DNA of 64,000 bases from Gymnogyps californianus. Taxonomy: Eukaryota > Chordata > Aves > Accipitriformes > Cathartidae. Below, in pieces: positions 38,606-52,822 of this stretch. The notes beneath the pieces are model-generated. The model was not told the DNA's origin and did no database searches. It worked only from the letters and a program-made list of their open reading frames with translations. Position 1 is the stretch's first letter. Each line of letters starts with the position of its first letter. The position numbers and the translations under genes are program-made. Where the stretch lies: positions 61,734,707 to 61,798,706 of the forward strand of contig NC_059473.1 in the NCBI RefSeq assembly GCF_018139145.2, written 5' to 3'.

Positions 38606-41600
38606 AGGCAACTTTCAGTCCATCTCTGTCCACTTATCTAGTCTGTACTTCATCAGTTTTCTGTGAGAATGTTATGGGAGACAATGTTGACAGCCTTGCT
38701 GAAATCAAGATAAACAATGTCAGCTACTCTCCCCTTGTCCACAGAGCTAGTCACTTCATCATAGAAGGCTATTGGGTTGGTCAAGCATACAAATTCATAA
38801 ATTCATGCTGACTACTCCCAATTTCCTTTTTGTCCTTCATATATTTGGAAATGGCTTCCAGGAAGATTTCCTCTACCACCTTCTCAGGGACTGAGATGAT
38901 ACTGACTAGCCTGTAGTTCCTCAGACCTTTCAAAGATAATAGAGTATGGTCCTGCAATGACACTGGCCAGCTTCCTCAGTTCTCATGGGTGCATCCCATT
39001 AGATCCAACGGACTCATGTATGTCCAGTCTGTTTAAGTGTTCCCTGAAGTGATCCTCCTCCACTGAGGGAAAGTCTTACTTGCAGCAGGATTCCTCACTT
39101 GTATCAGGGCCTGGAACTGCTGAAGGCAAGTTTTACCAGTAAAGACTGAGGTGAGTGAAGGTACTCCTTCTTCTCCATATACTTTTAGTACAAATATGAA
39201 ATACTTCTGTGGAACCTAGACAGGTTCCAGGTTTCTATTGTTAATTTCCGTCTGACCCTCCCTTCCTCACCCCCAAGTGAAAGGGCTGATTTTCTTCTCT
39301 GAAATTACAGGAAAGTTAATTCTGCAATGAATTCATACCTCAGCAGTCCAGATGATACACCTTTTGTATGACTATCTTTGCTTTTCTTGGTCAGCAGTAA
39401 TACTCTTTCAGTATGCCTAGGTATAGTACTTACTATAAGAGCCATTAGAGATAGAGTAAGTAATGACTATGAGCAGCAGTTTATTGTATGAGTCACTATT
39501 ATAAGCAGCTTTGATATATTAGCTTTAGTTAGGCTAAGCAGAAATTAGAGGAGTCAGGGCCTTCCAAGGGCAAAAGATTAGAAGAAATAGTCCAAGTAGC
39601 CAATATAGTTTTTCCCTTAATCAGATGCTGACAAAATCTTAAAATCACAGTCATACCTGGATTAAGATGAGACACAAGTTTCCACCTAAAGATATCTGAA
39701 TTGTTCTTAAAACTTCATTGCTGAACTTCAGTAAAATAAGCAAAGTTCCCACCCTAATAGAAATGTCCTTGTTAGTGCTTTTTTGGATTTTACTTTTGAT
39801 ATTACATATATACATTTCACGTGCAATAAAAGTTGTTTATTTCATTATGTATCTACGTAATCGACATAAAATCATAATGATTTTGTTTTACATATATTCC
39901 CAGAGCAAATGATTTGCCATGTATATCTGTTATGCACTGTTTGTCATTCACTTCTTGTTTTAGCTGTTCAAGTACAATTTTTTCGTCTGTGATCATGAAA
40001 GACTTTGGGCTTTTCCACTCATTGTGGTGGGGTCTTTGGATTATTGTGATTAATAACCTCACCTCTGAGGAAGAGGAAGTCAAGGTGAATAGTGCATAAT
40101 CCAGATTTGTCAACAGGACTTTTTGTTTTCTAATATTCACTTAGGGTCTAAAGCTTCATTTGGGTCTTCACTCATATGGTTTCAGCTTCACATCTGGTAG
40201 GCTTAGCAGAAGAGGCAGCTGGCAATAGTTGTGTCAGTGGGTTATTTGAGCCTTTGACCTCAGATTAGTTGCCTCCAAAACCTTAAGAGAGGAAGAAATT
40301 TTATGTAAAAATAGAAATGGGCAAGAAAAAGTTTTTCCAGACTGTGATTTCAAAAGTTTCCCTATTTCTCACTGGGACAAAGCTGACCTTTTGAAGTTTT
40401 CAGTGAAGAAACAACCACAAATCCAAAATAAACAATAATGCAATAGAACATACTCAACAGTAGTGTTATGCCTGGTTGGCAGCTGAAAACTCATGGCCTA
40501 CAAACCAGTGTAGTGATTTTATTGTCAAAAAGCAGGTTATTATAGAAAGCCTAAAAGAGAAGGAGAAAGGATAGTGGGAATGGGAAAGAACAACTGGGCT
40601 AGAATGACCATTTTGCATACATCTCCAAATGTGCAAATAAAGTTAGGAATTCTAGAAAAAGCTCACAAAGCAGTAAGAGTATCATCTTCGTTATTAATAA
40701 ATCAGGCATGGTTTCTCTGGTATGCCTAAATGTTCTCAGCAATCCCCAGTCCTCCAACCAGGGGATCAAGCAGAGAATGGTGTAGTCCTCTGTATACTGA
40801 GAGAACCTGGGTTGCAGAGGAAACTACATGGGGAGTGGAAAAGGAAAAAAAGTTTGGGATGGTATATAACTAGGCACATCATTCTTATATGCAACCAACA
40901 TGTATCTGGGATATGAACCCAGATCAGAAAATTATATCCAACTCTTGTCCAATTTCTGAAAGACATTTACAAGTTCCACAGCCTTGAGAAGTATATAGAA
41001 ATGCAGAATTTCCTGGACATGCAAACATATCTATAAAATGAATACTCCTAAAGAATAGAGGATTAATTCATTTTTCTAGACTCTTGAAAATATTGTGATA
41101 GTAAGCAGATATGGAAATAGAAAAAATGTGATGATTAAAAACAGTCACAGTAATATAAACTCCAGAGATTTCCATTCTTCCTTCCTTCCTTTCCTTTTTG
41201 GAAAAGCAGGAACAGAGGAATTGGAATTGGTAATCCAGCTACTCCAAGTGAAGGGAGAAAGGAAGAATTATGACAGTCAACCTTGGTCTAAAAACTAAAA
41301 TGAAGTTTCTAGTATATGAGAGAGAGAGAGCTTGGGATAGGAGGTCTGATGAGAAAACAGGAGAAAACAGGAGGGAAACCAGGAGATATTCCAATTGCAC
41401 CTCAGTCCAGCAGAAAGACAGGACCCCAAGAGAGTGCAGCTTTAATAAAAACAGATGGAGTGTTAGAAGACTCCCTAGTTCAAATGAGGCTTCTATTGTA
41501 CATGTGTGGGCAACAGAAGAGATAAGAGGTAATAAAGAAAATACTAATTATAGACAAAGAAATAGAATTTAAATTAACTCACTAAGGCTAACCTACCTTT

Positions 41601-44600
41601 GAAAAAGATGAGGGGACAGACCTTATAGGAGATGATACATACGATCTCCCCTGGAAGCATTATCCAAGACTGTGGGGGGGTTTTAAGATTAGTTTTGTTT
41701 TTTTCAAACTGTTTACCATTTTGTAATCAAGAACAAAATCTTTTTTTTTTTCTAGAATAACTGTACATCATTTTTATCGTTACCTTTGCCTGGTAATGAG
41801 CACTTCAAGGGAGATCTGACAGGAACTGAGTATTTTGTTCCTGAGAGGCAAATGCATGAAGCTATGTTCAGGCATAGTCTTCCCAGTGGCCCCTCCATCC
41901 AAAAAGTCTTTTGATAGTCTCAGGATTCAGGCCATGTGTTCTTAGCGTGTTTCACAGCGAGTGAGTCTGAGGACCAGTAATGCCTCAGGTAATGCCTAGC
42001 GCCTGTAATGCTAGGCTGCTAGAGAGAAATTCTTCTGACAAACTTAACTGGTACCTCTATTGCAAACTGCAGCTCGCAAACAAATATCTTTTGTATTCAG
42101 GAATGCCTACAAGCATCTCTGTAGCGGAAAAGGTAAAAGGAAGGAAAAAAGTAAAAAGCATAATGAGAAGGGAAGCAGCAGGACAGAAAGAATGAAAACT
42201 ATAACACAAGGCACCAGAAAAATATCTGTACTCAAACATTTGGAACCAAATAAGATACGATGAAGAAAATAATATTGGGAAGGCAAAGGAACTGAGAGGG
42301 TCTTGACTTTCTCCATCTATCCTTGATTGCCTTTTTAGGATAAAGGAAAGAGCTGAGACAGTCTGGGGTTTATTAAAATCCTCATTCAATTTTCCTTTGT
42401 TAATTAAGAAAAATCAAGGAAGAGATACACAGACTCTATTTGATTAGAAGTATTTATGCAACTTTGTGTCCTAACAGATTGCATTTCAAAGTCGTCCACA
42501 AAGTCATGAGTGCTTTAAAGTAGCTCTCTTCTGATCTTTTAGATTCAATTATTCAGATTTTTTTTTCTGGAGATGCTAACATCACATCACATGCAGAGTC
42601 TGTCTCATATTTGTCCAACACAGTTTATAAGACAAGGCTTTAACCTGGGACATTTAAGCAGTTGTGCTCTGCTTTTATGCAGCAGCCAGACACTCAAGCT
42701 GTCATCTTCATTAGCATCAATTCTCTTGTGTTCCTGAATCCCAACATCTTTTTCAGCAGTACCTGCACCTCCCAGTGCTCTCCACAGATGAACAACTTTT
42801 CATTAGATAAACAGGTAGATTAGTGCTTTCAGGACTAGATCATAGCCAATATCCTCTGTTCCCTTCAGTCCTTTCTTCATATTAAAATGTAAGTAGGTAA
42901 CTCTTCCTCTGTATATAATGGGTAACCAAAGTATCATATAGAGAGACATACATGTCCTATCAGTAAAGTAAATGAGCCTGCATAAAAGATAGAAGATCTG
43001 CTTTTTACAGCCTAAATTTTAAAATTGTGCCCAGCACTTACGCCTGCTCCCTCATCCTCTTGCAACACCTCCTGTGTCAGTATTATTAATTTTCCCATTA
43101 CATGAATTTCTCCACATTTCATTGCTAATTTGTGTCATATTCTTCAGTGCCATTTATACCACTGTTGTGATTTTAGGAGGTCCAGTAGATTAGGCTTGGG
43201 TAGATACTTTTTGCTCTCTAATCAGACATACTAATTGGCAATAAACTGCATTGACACACTCACAGTAATTTATTTCTATTTCTGTACAACTATAGATTCA
43301 AAGCAGTAGGTTCAAACTTCGACTCAGGTATAACTGAAGGCAGAATTTATCCTACAAGTATATTGGTTTTAACATTCAAATCCCTCTGTGACAGCTACGG
43401 CACACTTTTTCTGTACGAGGCACCTGTCTCAGGTACCTGTGGGATTATTAATACTGAGTAATTACTTTAGAATTGCAAAAGCCACAGTGCCTTTTTCTCT
43501 TTCACTTTTACTGTATGAGTACCAGCCACAGGCTAACTTGGGTATTATTAACCTTGTTCCTTTACTGTATAAAATGAAAACAAGAGGTAACAAAACCTTG
43601 CAATACCTTCCTGAGCCTGGCAACAAACACTATGCTGAGCTCTTTCTAGTGTAAATTAGCATAACTCTCTCTTTGTTTACTTAAACTTGCTGACATTTGT
43701 GCCTCCAGCTTTTTAATGTTCCAGAGGTGATTCTCAGAGCTGCAGTGTATCTCAGCTTTTACCAGTGCACATGGGTTAAAGTCAATTAGAGAGGAGATAT
43801 TCAGCAGCTCTTCAAATCAGACCTATGTATTAGAGCCATTCAAGAGATGTATCCTTTTATCTGAAGGCTAGATTGAAATATAAATATTTCATTTTGGGTC
43901 ATTTTTTTTATTCTGGCAGGTATAGTTCTTTTTCCTTTTTGTTGGAAAGAAAACCCAGTCACTTGGGGTTCATGCGAAACATTTTGTTCAGTCTGAAACA
44001 GAATATTTTATTTTATTTTGGCATACATGAAATAAAAGGCAAGAGAAGCCACATTTTAGATAAGCAAAATGTATCCTGATTTTACATTTTTATCTGATAA
44101 TCTAGTGCTCAGGAGATTCATGTAAAGTTATGAAATGCACAGGGTCAAGACCTTTCTTGATGTAGGGATCTGACCATTTACAGCACATAGAGGTTACTAA
44201 AGCAGTCTCAAATATTTTGGTAGAGGTAGCTCTCCCTCAGTCTTTTCTGTCAGACCCATGATATTCTGCACAGACTATTTAAATATTCATCGGGCAAGAG
44301 GAAAGTATAAAAATGACTACGTGGCCTGCTTTTTCAGGTGTTCTTCTGGGCAGGTTACATTAATTCAAATCCCTGCTCTGAGTCAGCCAAAAATAGAACT
44401 GCGATTTTGCAGGGTTCCAGCACCTCACTTGTGGGGAAAAGCAACTTTGATTAACTGGATTTTATGACAAATGCTTATAAGCTGTCTTCACATTTCAGAA
44501 TGCTCTGTTACTCTTATTTGGGACAATGACAATTCGGTAGATTTGTCTCTGAGCTGCATTTCCCAGTGAATGACTGATTTGTTGACAATCTAATACCCAG

Positions 44601-45488
44601 CTATACTGAATATCTATTATAAAACACACATACAGAAAAGAAAAGGAGATCAGCCAATGAAGAAGCTACCTCCATTTACACGACAACATCAGAACTTGAG
44701 AACACTAAAATGTTTCTCACTCTCGTCAATCAGTACTCTAGTTTTCTTTTTCTTTTTTCCCCTTACATGATTTTTTAAAGAAATGTCAGGAAGAAAAAGT
44801 TCTCATGATCACATCCAACACGGATTCCATTTCAAAGGAAGAGATTATTCCAAAACTATCTGCAGAGGTCTGAAGTAGTGTTTGAAGAACACAGCTTTAA
44901 GTAAACTCCCAAGGCATGTATTTTTTGGCAGTTTGACTGATGTTTCTACACAATTCAAGGAAATTGTCTGCATTTGTGTTTGTGCTGCACCTAGCACAAC
45001 AGAGATATGTTGCTACAGTAGATCTCATTCTGTAATCTCTGCGTCAATGAAAATATGTTATGGGAACTGATGGAAAAAAGCAACTTTGAAACATCCGTAC
45101 TAAAAACATCCGAAAGTGAGGACAGACAACAATACCTTGAACATACTCTGCTTTACCAGACCTTAGTGGTCTTCATCGGTAGGACTGTTACAGAGCCTTG
45201 CAGCCTCCTGAAGTCAAGCCTTCCTGGTAACCACAAGGCAGAATGAGTATCGCTTTTGGAGCAATTAACTCTGACTGAGCAGTTGTGAGGAAGATGAAAG
45301 CCTCTGACAAGAAACAGTTTAAATATTTTAGTAAGAATGGCAAAGGACTGTTGCACAGGTCCTTAGGCACCCTACTTCCTTAGCCATCATTACCTGCTGT
45401 GTGGGAGAGGACACCTAGATGAGGATGTTCATCTCCACTATGCAAGAGAACCCCATCGCTGTTCTTCCTGACTGGGTACTAGGGAGAG

Positions 45489-45624
45489 TTTTTCTTTTCT
45501 CTTCTTTTCTTTCTTTATTTTTTTTTTAAACCTTTCTTTTCTTTTTCTCCCTTTTGCCCCCTTTTCCTCTCCTCCTTCCTCCCTCACTCCCTCCATCTCT
45601 AGCTCTCTCTTCCCCCCCTCTTCT
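45489..45624. repeat. Polypyrimidine tract
   Basis: About 135 bp that is almost entirely C and T on plus (homopurine on minus), broken by a short AAA and a few single purines. Such tracts can form triplex DNA; they also arise by simple slippage. Confidence 0.7.
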
Positions 45625-48600
45625 AACTTTCACCATTAACAATCCATGTGTGCTATCAGCTATGAGCCCTGCTAATACATCTCTGTGCAGGTGAATCTGT
45701 CCCAACATCCTTTGTGCAATAGGACCTATGATTAGGATGGTAAAAGTGGCAAAGACATAAAATATGGTAGATGAGAGATACTAAAAAGGATTTTGAATAG
45801 TAATGGAGAAAAAGCTGGAGACACAATATCAGACAATGGAAGAATATAATGAACTTTCAGAAGAGAAGATTCAGAAACCAGGAATAAAGAAACTAAAGTC
45901 TGAAAACATATTCCAGAGGAAAAGGCAGTATTAGAAATCCTGATAGTGCAAAGACAACAGCAAAAGCGACCAAGTACTAATGCCCAACTCTTTCCCTTAA
46001 CAATGTATTTGATTATTTTCTTTACCATCCATGTGCACTGCTCTTTTTTGACAAATTTATTAAATGAAGCCTGAAGAAAGGGTCTGGTACTTATCTATTT
46101 GATCATATGTATAAAAATGCCTATAGGTGATCTCCCTTTTTCCACCTAAATTTCATTTCTTTTGCCATCCATCTGAATGATTATAAATAAAGACGAAATA
46201 AAGCAAGCTTGATATTTTATGTTTCATTTTCTATTTGCAGGTTTCAGATTTGAGACTAAGGCTCAAAGTCTGAAAGAAGGATAGCACAGATTTTCTATTT
46301 TCCTATTCATAAGCAGAAGAATTGGGTATTTCTGAAGCACATAAAGCAAATAAAAGTCTCTTTTATTATTATTCATAACTAAAATTCTGGTCTATTTTTA
46401 TTCTTACTGTAGCTTTTATGGAAAGCTATGCATCTGAGTCAGCACCTCAAAGCAAAACTCATTTCCAATTCATGACATCTCTTTTTCCTCCAATTACTTA
46501 GCTTCATTTCCTTCTCGTTTCATTTTTTCCCTTTTGACTCTCACTCACTCAGATGAAATTGCTACACAGTGCAATTCTCCATTTGAGAGAGAAATATCAT
46601 ATACTTGAGTAGGCTTTAGTTTAACTAGGCTTTCTTCTTTGTTTTTTTAAACTACCATAATTACATGGCCTTGACATACAGAGCTAGAGTGTAGGAAGGA
46701 GAAAGACTGTATGGGAAGAATGCCCATTTGTGCATTTTATTATGGCTGTTGCAGTCATATCTTCGAAGTGTCATTTTTCACTCTTCCTTTCCATACTGTT
46801 GTGTTGATGGCCTGTCAGGTTTCTAAATTTATCTCTTTCACGTTTTTTGCACTCTTCGGCTTTCCTCAGAGCTTGATTCTATTTATTCTAGCTTCTCTAC
46901 TTCTCTTTCTTTTCCATACCATATATCATTTTTTCTGCTCTACTGTATCATCAGCTGTGATTGCCAAAACTTGAGTTATTTTCAGTAATATTAGGGTGCA
47001 AGGAGATGTCAGACATATGATTTTGTGTGCACTTCCTCTTTAAAACTCAAGGTACTTGAGAGTGTTCTTGAATAGTAAGCATTTTCAGACAGGATCCTAT
47101 AAAGCATCTGACAGAAGTGCTAAGATATTCATTAAAAATTCATCCCAATCTGTAAATATATTTCTAATCACTGCCTTTGCAGTGGATTTTCTTGGCACAC
47201 ATCCTGCACTTGCCTAGAAACACATTGGCACTTTTAAGGGTTCCAGTGCAGCAAGGTTTTCAGTATATGCCTTGAGACATAGTTCTGTGAATCATCCACC
47301 CACAGCAGTACAGAGGAAAAAGATCCTCGTCCAGGTCTATGGGGAGGAAGATATTTTTTCATTATTTTCCTAAACAAATGTCTTTGTCTTAAAGATGGCA
47401 GAGCAAAAGGAGTCTCGCTTACATGTACAGGAAATCGTTAACTGAGCTTGCTCATGGTCCTCCACCATATTTGATGCCTAGGCATTGCTTCAGCCTCCAT
47501 GACCTATGACACCACAGAGCTCCAGCAGATTAGGGAAAATTGAAATGTATTTTGTTTACTCACAAAACAAGGACAGAAAAAAAGAGTGTCCTAACTGTTA
47601 TATATACTATTTTCCACAATAACTGTGGTTGTTTTTTTAAAGACTACTTTGCAGAAAGAGAAATGGCAGGTATAGCAGTAAGTGTGCTATTAAAAATCAC
47701 GTGCTCAATGCACTAGAGTGCTTATTCAAAAATAGCTCATACACAGAAAAATATACCCCCTGTAGCATTGCCAAGGTCAGTGAGAGTTAAGATGATCTGA
47801 ACAGATGTGGGTTCTGCAACCGAAAGCTTAATGTTAAACATCAAGTACTTCTGAAGTTTCCCTTGAATTCGAGCAAGTCAGATCATTGCAACTTAATTCT
47901 CTGAGCAGGCTGCTTCTCTCCAGTGACATCCAGACATTATTTAATATTATCTGACTGAGTGACATGATGACAACTGTATAAAAGTGTAGTGTCTCTGGGT
48001 CAGATTCTTCAGTGAAATCAAAACAGCGTTCTCAATTTACCTTAATTGATGACATGACCAAGGATCCTAAAGCACAATTCTTACTGCAAAATGGATATGC
48101 CAGAGAGTGTCCGGCTGCTCAGACGGGAACGTTTTCCAAATAGAGGGTGCCCAAAAAACTGACAAAGGCTCTAATTTGTAACTCAGACAGGATTCACTGG
48201 CAGATTTAGAAGACTTTTTTGTGGGTCTTTTGATTTGCAGACAGCAAAAGCAAGGATCTAACCCCAAAGAATAATATACCCAATAATAAACCCAAAGGTA
48301 ATAAAAAATTATCTGAGCCATCAAGCTGTAAGTAATCATGCAGTAGGGAGCAAAGAGAAGCTAAGTGCATATTTAACATTGGTACAATATATTAATGTAT
48401 GCTCGTTCAGAGTAGTTCCATACTCCATTCTTGATCAAAGAAGACTGACTTACTTTGTTTTCAGTTGTGATGGAAATGCCTTAAGTGAAAAACATCTGAA
48501 ACTTTTTCAGTGGATCTATGGAATAAATACATTCTCTCAGACCACAGTCATACCTGTGTTGATTCTGCAGGGCTAAAAGGAGTAAAACTCAAAATACCTC

Positions 48601-49663
48601 TATGTTAGTCAGCAGCTCCAAATACCTAGAGGGAGCAGAGCTGAGTTAGGCAGTGCTATTTTTACATAACCACTTTTCACAGAAATACAGCAGTTCAAAT
48701 ATAAAGATGATGCAGTCATAGCAACATGAAGAGTGAACAATTAAAATCACCAGAACACTTTGAGCAGGGCTTTACTTGAGTAAGAAGTGAGCACATATCC
48801 AGAAACAAGCCGAGAATCTGTATGTAAAGGAATGGTGCTTCCAGCAGGAGCAGAAGGTGCCCAGACACAGGCGAACTGACACGCTCCCTGCCCTCTAGGT
48901 GCGGGACTCCCATTAATAGTTAACGGCAACAATACACAGGGAACAAGGTGAGAACAACTCCTTATACAAGAGTTCAAGAAAGCAATTAAATCTGAATTCC
49001 CAAAGAACATTTTTGGCAAGCTTACAATTAGTTCAAATGTGAATATCCTCCTTCCCCAGTGTGTTTACACTTACAAACAGACACACAGCAGAGGCAATAA
49101 CTGCGGCCCTCATTCTGGAAGAGTTCATCTATCAAGATTGAGGCGTTTATATCTTCCTTGCACACCTGTACACAGTGCTCTGTAAATGCTTCTGCAACTA
49201 TCATATTCCATATGTTTTATTATACATATGTTATGGTATTTAATACAGAGATCCATTAACCTGAGGATAAAGTGGCTTCCGTCATCTGGATAGGTTTATT
49301 TTTGAAAGCTTTTAGCACTTTCATGGCTGCATGACAAGTTTTGACTATTACAGTATATCCTAAGCATAAACTGAGATTTGGAATCAAAGTACAGCTTCAT
49401 TTATTCAGTATTTGCTGCTCGTTAATCTTTTTTTTTCTTGAAAATGCCCACCAACAATATAACAACCGACAGTACATTGTAATGTCATATATAAACTTGC
49501 CTTGTGGTTATAATAAATCACATTTCTCAAGATCACATGGAGTCTCTCAGTATTCTTCAACTGTGTGGTCAAAATGGAGCTGTAAAAGTTTCAGTAGTCC
49601 ACATCTAACAAAAGTGCTGATATTATTTATACCATTTTGTGGGTCAGCTCACTGATTACTACA

Positions 49664-49683
49664 GATGGATGGATGGATGGATG
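49664..49683. repeat. GATG tetranucleotide repeat, 5 units
   Basis: Perfect GATG repeats in unique sequence. Confidence 0.85.
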
Positions 49684-50964
49684 TTTATATATGAATACAT
49701 ATACATAAATAAAGGCAGGCAAAGACAGCATATGTTGGTATGTGCCAAAAAAACCTCTACACGTAAAGGACCACCCATAAAACTTAAAGTATAATTTAAG
49801 TGCCTGACTTCGATTTGGATTTCTATTTTCTTAACACTGTTTTCATGAGTTTGCAACCTCTTATTTACAAAACCTCAGAACAAGTCACAACTCACTGATA
49901 ATTCAGTATCTTCCTTGTATAGGGAACATCAAGAAGAGATAGTTACATGAACTGATTTTGCCAACAGGAAGACAAAAGTATTTCATCCCATTTTCCACTC
50001 AAAATATTGACCTTCCCTACTGAGAGATTTTAGTCAAAATCTGTCCTCCTTTCAAAACTAAAAAGGCCTCTAGACCTGTCATCTGGAGAGCCAGGAGACA
50101 AGTAGGTATGTTTTTAGAGTGGTATAATGACTGGAAAGTCCACATCTACACAGAGTAAATATCTATTTTCTATGGCAGCCGCAGGATCTGCATGCAGTAA
50201 TGCCAACTGGATTGCAGAAAGGAATGATCTCTTTTTTCCCAGCTCATGTAGCTTTCTCCACAGATTGTATAACCAGGTAGTCTGTAAGATTACGTATAAA
50301 AGTTTGGTCCTATGGCTACAAAAAGGATAGCAGGACCTAAAAACAGGATTGAATTGCATTAGAAATTAATGTGATAACATCCTTGCTTCCTAGCTATCAA
50401 GAAGATAACTATGACTCTTTGACTTGATGTAGAGCACAAAAGCAAATACTAGATTATACTAATGCATAAAATGAAAACGATGCTTTCATTAATTCATTCT
50501 CTACATGCTTACATTAGGTTATACAAAACACTTTGAAGTTCAAAACTACCTTTTCTTAAGAAGTACACTGGAGAAGAAGAAAGCAGATTACACTTGATTT
50601 AGGTATACTACAATTAGAAATGTGTGAATATAATTTTTACTATTGGTAAAAACAGTGCAAATATATTAAAATGTAGTACATGCATTACGCATTTTGCTGG
50701 TTTTCTGTCATACAAGAAACAATTTACCATAAAATAACATAATATGTTTCAACTTCAAAAGTACTGTGCTTTTGGTTTTGATTGAACAACAAGAAAGCAG
50801 GGGAAAAAAAACAATAGCAGCTTTTTCTGACACTTTACTAAGTTTCAATAAAAACCTCAAATTTCAGAACAAAAGTTAATATTCAGAAATTCAGCCTGTG
50901 TTCTGTGAGCTTAAAAAGCTTAAAAATAAATATTCGATTTTCTCCAGTGGTTCACTGAGCCTTG

Positions 50965-52787
50965 CCCAGAAAAGCTTCTATGGGTACATCGGTGATCAAA
51001 GGAAGACTAGGGAGAATGTGAACCCTCTCTGGAAGGAGAGAGGAGACCTGGTTACCCAGGACATGGAGAAGGCTGAGGTACCCAACAACTTTTTTGCCTC
51101 AGTCTTCACCAGCAAGTGCTCCAGCCACACCACCCAAGTCACAGAAGGTAAAGGCAGGGACTGAGAGAATGAAGAACCGCCCACTGTAGGAGAAGATCAG
51201 GTTCAAGACCATCTAAGGAACCTGAAGGCGCACAAGTCCATGGGACCTGATGAGACACATCTGCAGGTCCTGAGGGAACTGGCGGATGAAGTGGCTAAGC
51301 CACTATCCGTCATATTTGAGAAGTCGTGGCAGTCTGGTGAAGTTTCGACTGACTGGGAAAGGGGAAACATAAGCCCCATTTTTAAAAAGGGAAAAAAGGA
51401 AGACCCAGGGAACTACAGGCCAGTCAGTCTCACCTCTGTGCCCAGCAAGATCATGGAGCAGAGCCCCTGGAAACTATTCTAAGGCCCATGGAAAATAAGG
51501 AGGTGATTGGTGACAGCCAACATGGCTTCACTAAGGGCAAAGCATGCCTGACAAATTTGGTGGCCTTCTACGATGGGGTTACAGCATTGGTGGATAAGGG
51601 AAGAGCAACTGATGTCATCTACCTGGACTTGTGCAAAGCATTTGACACTGTGCCGCACGACATCCTTGTCTCTAAATTGGAGACATATGGATTTGACGGA
51701 TGGACCACTCGGTGGATAAGGAATTGGCTGCATGGCCGCACTCAAAGAGTTGCAGTCAACAGCTCGATGTCCAAGTGCAGAGCAGTGATGAGTGGTGTTC
51801 CTCAGGGGTCGCTATTGGGACCAGCGCTGTTTAACATCTTTGTCAGCGACATGGATGGTGAGATATTGAGTGCACCCTCAGCAAGTTTGCCGACACCACC
51901 AAGCTGTGTGGTGCAGTCGACATGCTGGAGGAAAGGGATGCCATCCAGAGGGACCTTGACAGGCTTGAGAGGTGGGCCCTTGTGAACCTCATGAAGTTCA
52001 ACAAGGCCAAGTGCAAGGTCCTGCACATGGGTCGGGGCAATCCCAAGCACAAATACAGGCTGGGCAATGAGTGGATTGAGAGCAGCCCTGAGGAGAAGGA
52101 CTTGGGGGTATGAGTGGATGAAAAACTGAATATGAGCCAGCAATGTGTGCTCGCAGCCCAGAAAGCCAACCATGTCCTGGGCTGCATCAAAAGAACAGTG
52201 ACCAGCAGGTCAAGGGAGGTGATTCTCCCCCTCTGCTCCACTCTTGTGAGACCCCATCTGGAGTACTGTGTTCAGCTCTGGGGCCCCCAACATAAGAAGG
52301 ACATGGACCACTTGGAGCAAGTCCAGAGGAGGGCCACGAAGATGATCAGAGAGCTGCAGCACCTCTTCTATGAAGACAGGCTGAGAGAGTTGGGGTGGTT
52401 CAGCCTGGAGAAGAGAAGGCTCCGGGGAGACCTTATAGCAGCCTTCCAGTACCTAAAGGGGACCTGCAAGAAAGCTGGAGAGGGACTTTTTACAATGGCA
52501 TGTAGTGATAGGACAAGGGATAATGGCTTTAAACTGAAAGAGGGAAGATTTAGATTAAATGTAAGGAAGAAGTTCTTTACTGTGAGGGTGGTGAGGCACA
52601 GGAACAGGTTGCCCAGATAGGTTGTGTTTGCCCCATCCCTGGAAGTGTTCAAGGCCAGGTAGGATGGGGCTTTGAGCAACCTGGTCTAATGGAAGGTGTC
52701 CCTGCCCATGTGACAGGGACATCATCTAGTCCCTGATGATCTTTGAGGTCCCTTCCAACCCAAACCATTCTGTGATTCTATGATTCA
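50965..52787 (+). mobile_element. CR1 LINE, 5'-truncated, with reverse transcriptase remnant
   Basis: A sense CR1 copy of about 1.8 kb holding the 3' part of ORF2 and the 3' UTR. It ends in TCTGTGATTCTATGATTC, the typical CR1 tail. CR1 moves by target-primed reverse transcription, and 5' truncation with no long target duplication is usual. The element starts within the linker before the reverse transcriptase domain (around [12 protein letters not shown]), so the endonuclease is missing. It is clearly better preserved than the antisense copy at 37.5-39.2 kb and was probably inserted later. A 17-bp tandem duplication lies just downstream at 52823-52856. Confidence 0.93.
50966..52689 (+). pseudogene. 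CR1 ORF2 remnant (reverse transcriptase), inactivated
   Basis: This coded for the RNA-dependent DNA polymerase that copies CR1 RNA at a nicked target. Visible parts in order are the pre-RT region with [11 protein letters not shown] (about 51.08 kb), [20 protein letters not shown] (about 51.24 kb), [20 protein letters not shown] and [20 protein letters not shown]. Motif A follows as [14 protein letters not shown] (about 51.62 kb), then motif B as [17 protein letters not shown] (about 51.79 kb). The catalytic motif C, usually FADD, reads FADT at 51886-51897, so the second aspartate is lost. The C-terminal region follows ([39 protein letters not shown]). In-frame stops lie at 51162, 52111, 52618 and 52660; frameshifts lie near 51455-51475 and 51853-51866. 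The natural stop appears to be TAA at 52687-52689. It is not functional. Confidence 0.9.
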
Positions 52788-52822
52788 GTTGGTAATGAAA
52801 TATTGTCATGACAGAGAAGTCA

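Larger units (their letters stand above)
37492..39190 (-). mobile_element. CR1 LINE, 5'-truncated and heavily decayed
   Basis: An antisense CR1 copy. Its 3' end, at low coordinates, reads TCACAGAATCGCAGAATAGA on plus, the complement of the usual CR1 tail built from GATTCTATGATTCT-like units. Minus-strand frame remnants match the CR1 reverse transcriptase protein in the right order. From high to low coordinates they are NYRLVSIISV and nearby residues (38781-38963), KCKVLHLRRGNP (38127-38321) and MDAKLMKSLQYALAAKKVNG (37807-38142). The sense CR1 at 51-52 kb has equivalents of each. Many stops and frameshifts make it dead. A foreign 110-bp segment interrupts it at 38496-38605, and there is a 26-bp tandem duplication at 37655-37705. 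The 5' limit near 39,190 is approximate, judged from the last CR1-like phrase. Confidence 0.85.
39191..50960. other. AT-rich unique sequence with simple repeats, no gene seen
   Basis: About 11.8 kb with frames of 110 codons or fewer on both strands, none recognised. The plus-strand frame at 41270-41572 and the minus-strand frame at 42057-42389 were checked and show no domain. A GA-repeat lies at about 41318-41332 and a polypyrimidine tract at 45.5 kb. No RNA gene seen. Confidence 0.5.

Noticed and set aside
44355..44400. TTCAAATCC phrase as a possible tRNA or SINE B-box
   Set aside because: No cloverleaf, no A-box at the right distance and no dispersed copy in the window; one short motif is not enough.
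45526..45708. Lys/Arg/Glu/Gly-rich minus-strand frame
   Set aside because: It is a translation of the polypyrimidine tract's purine strand.
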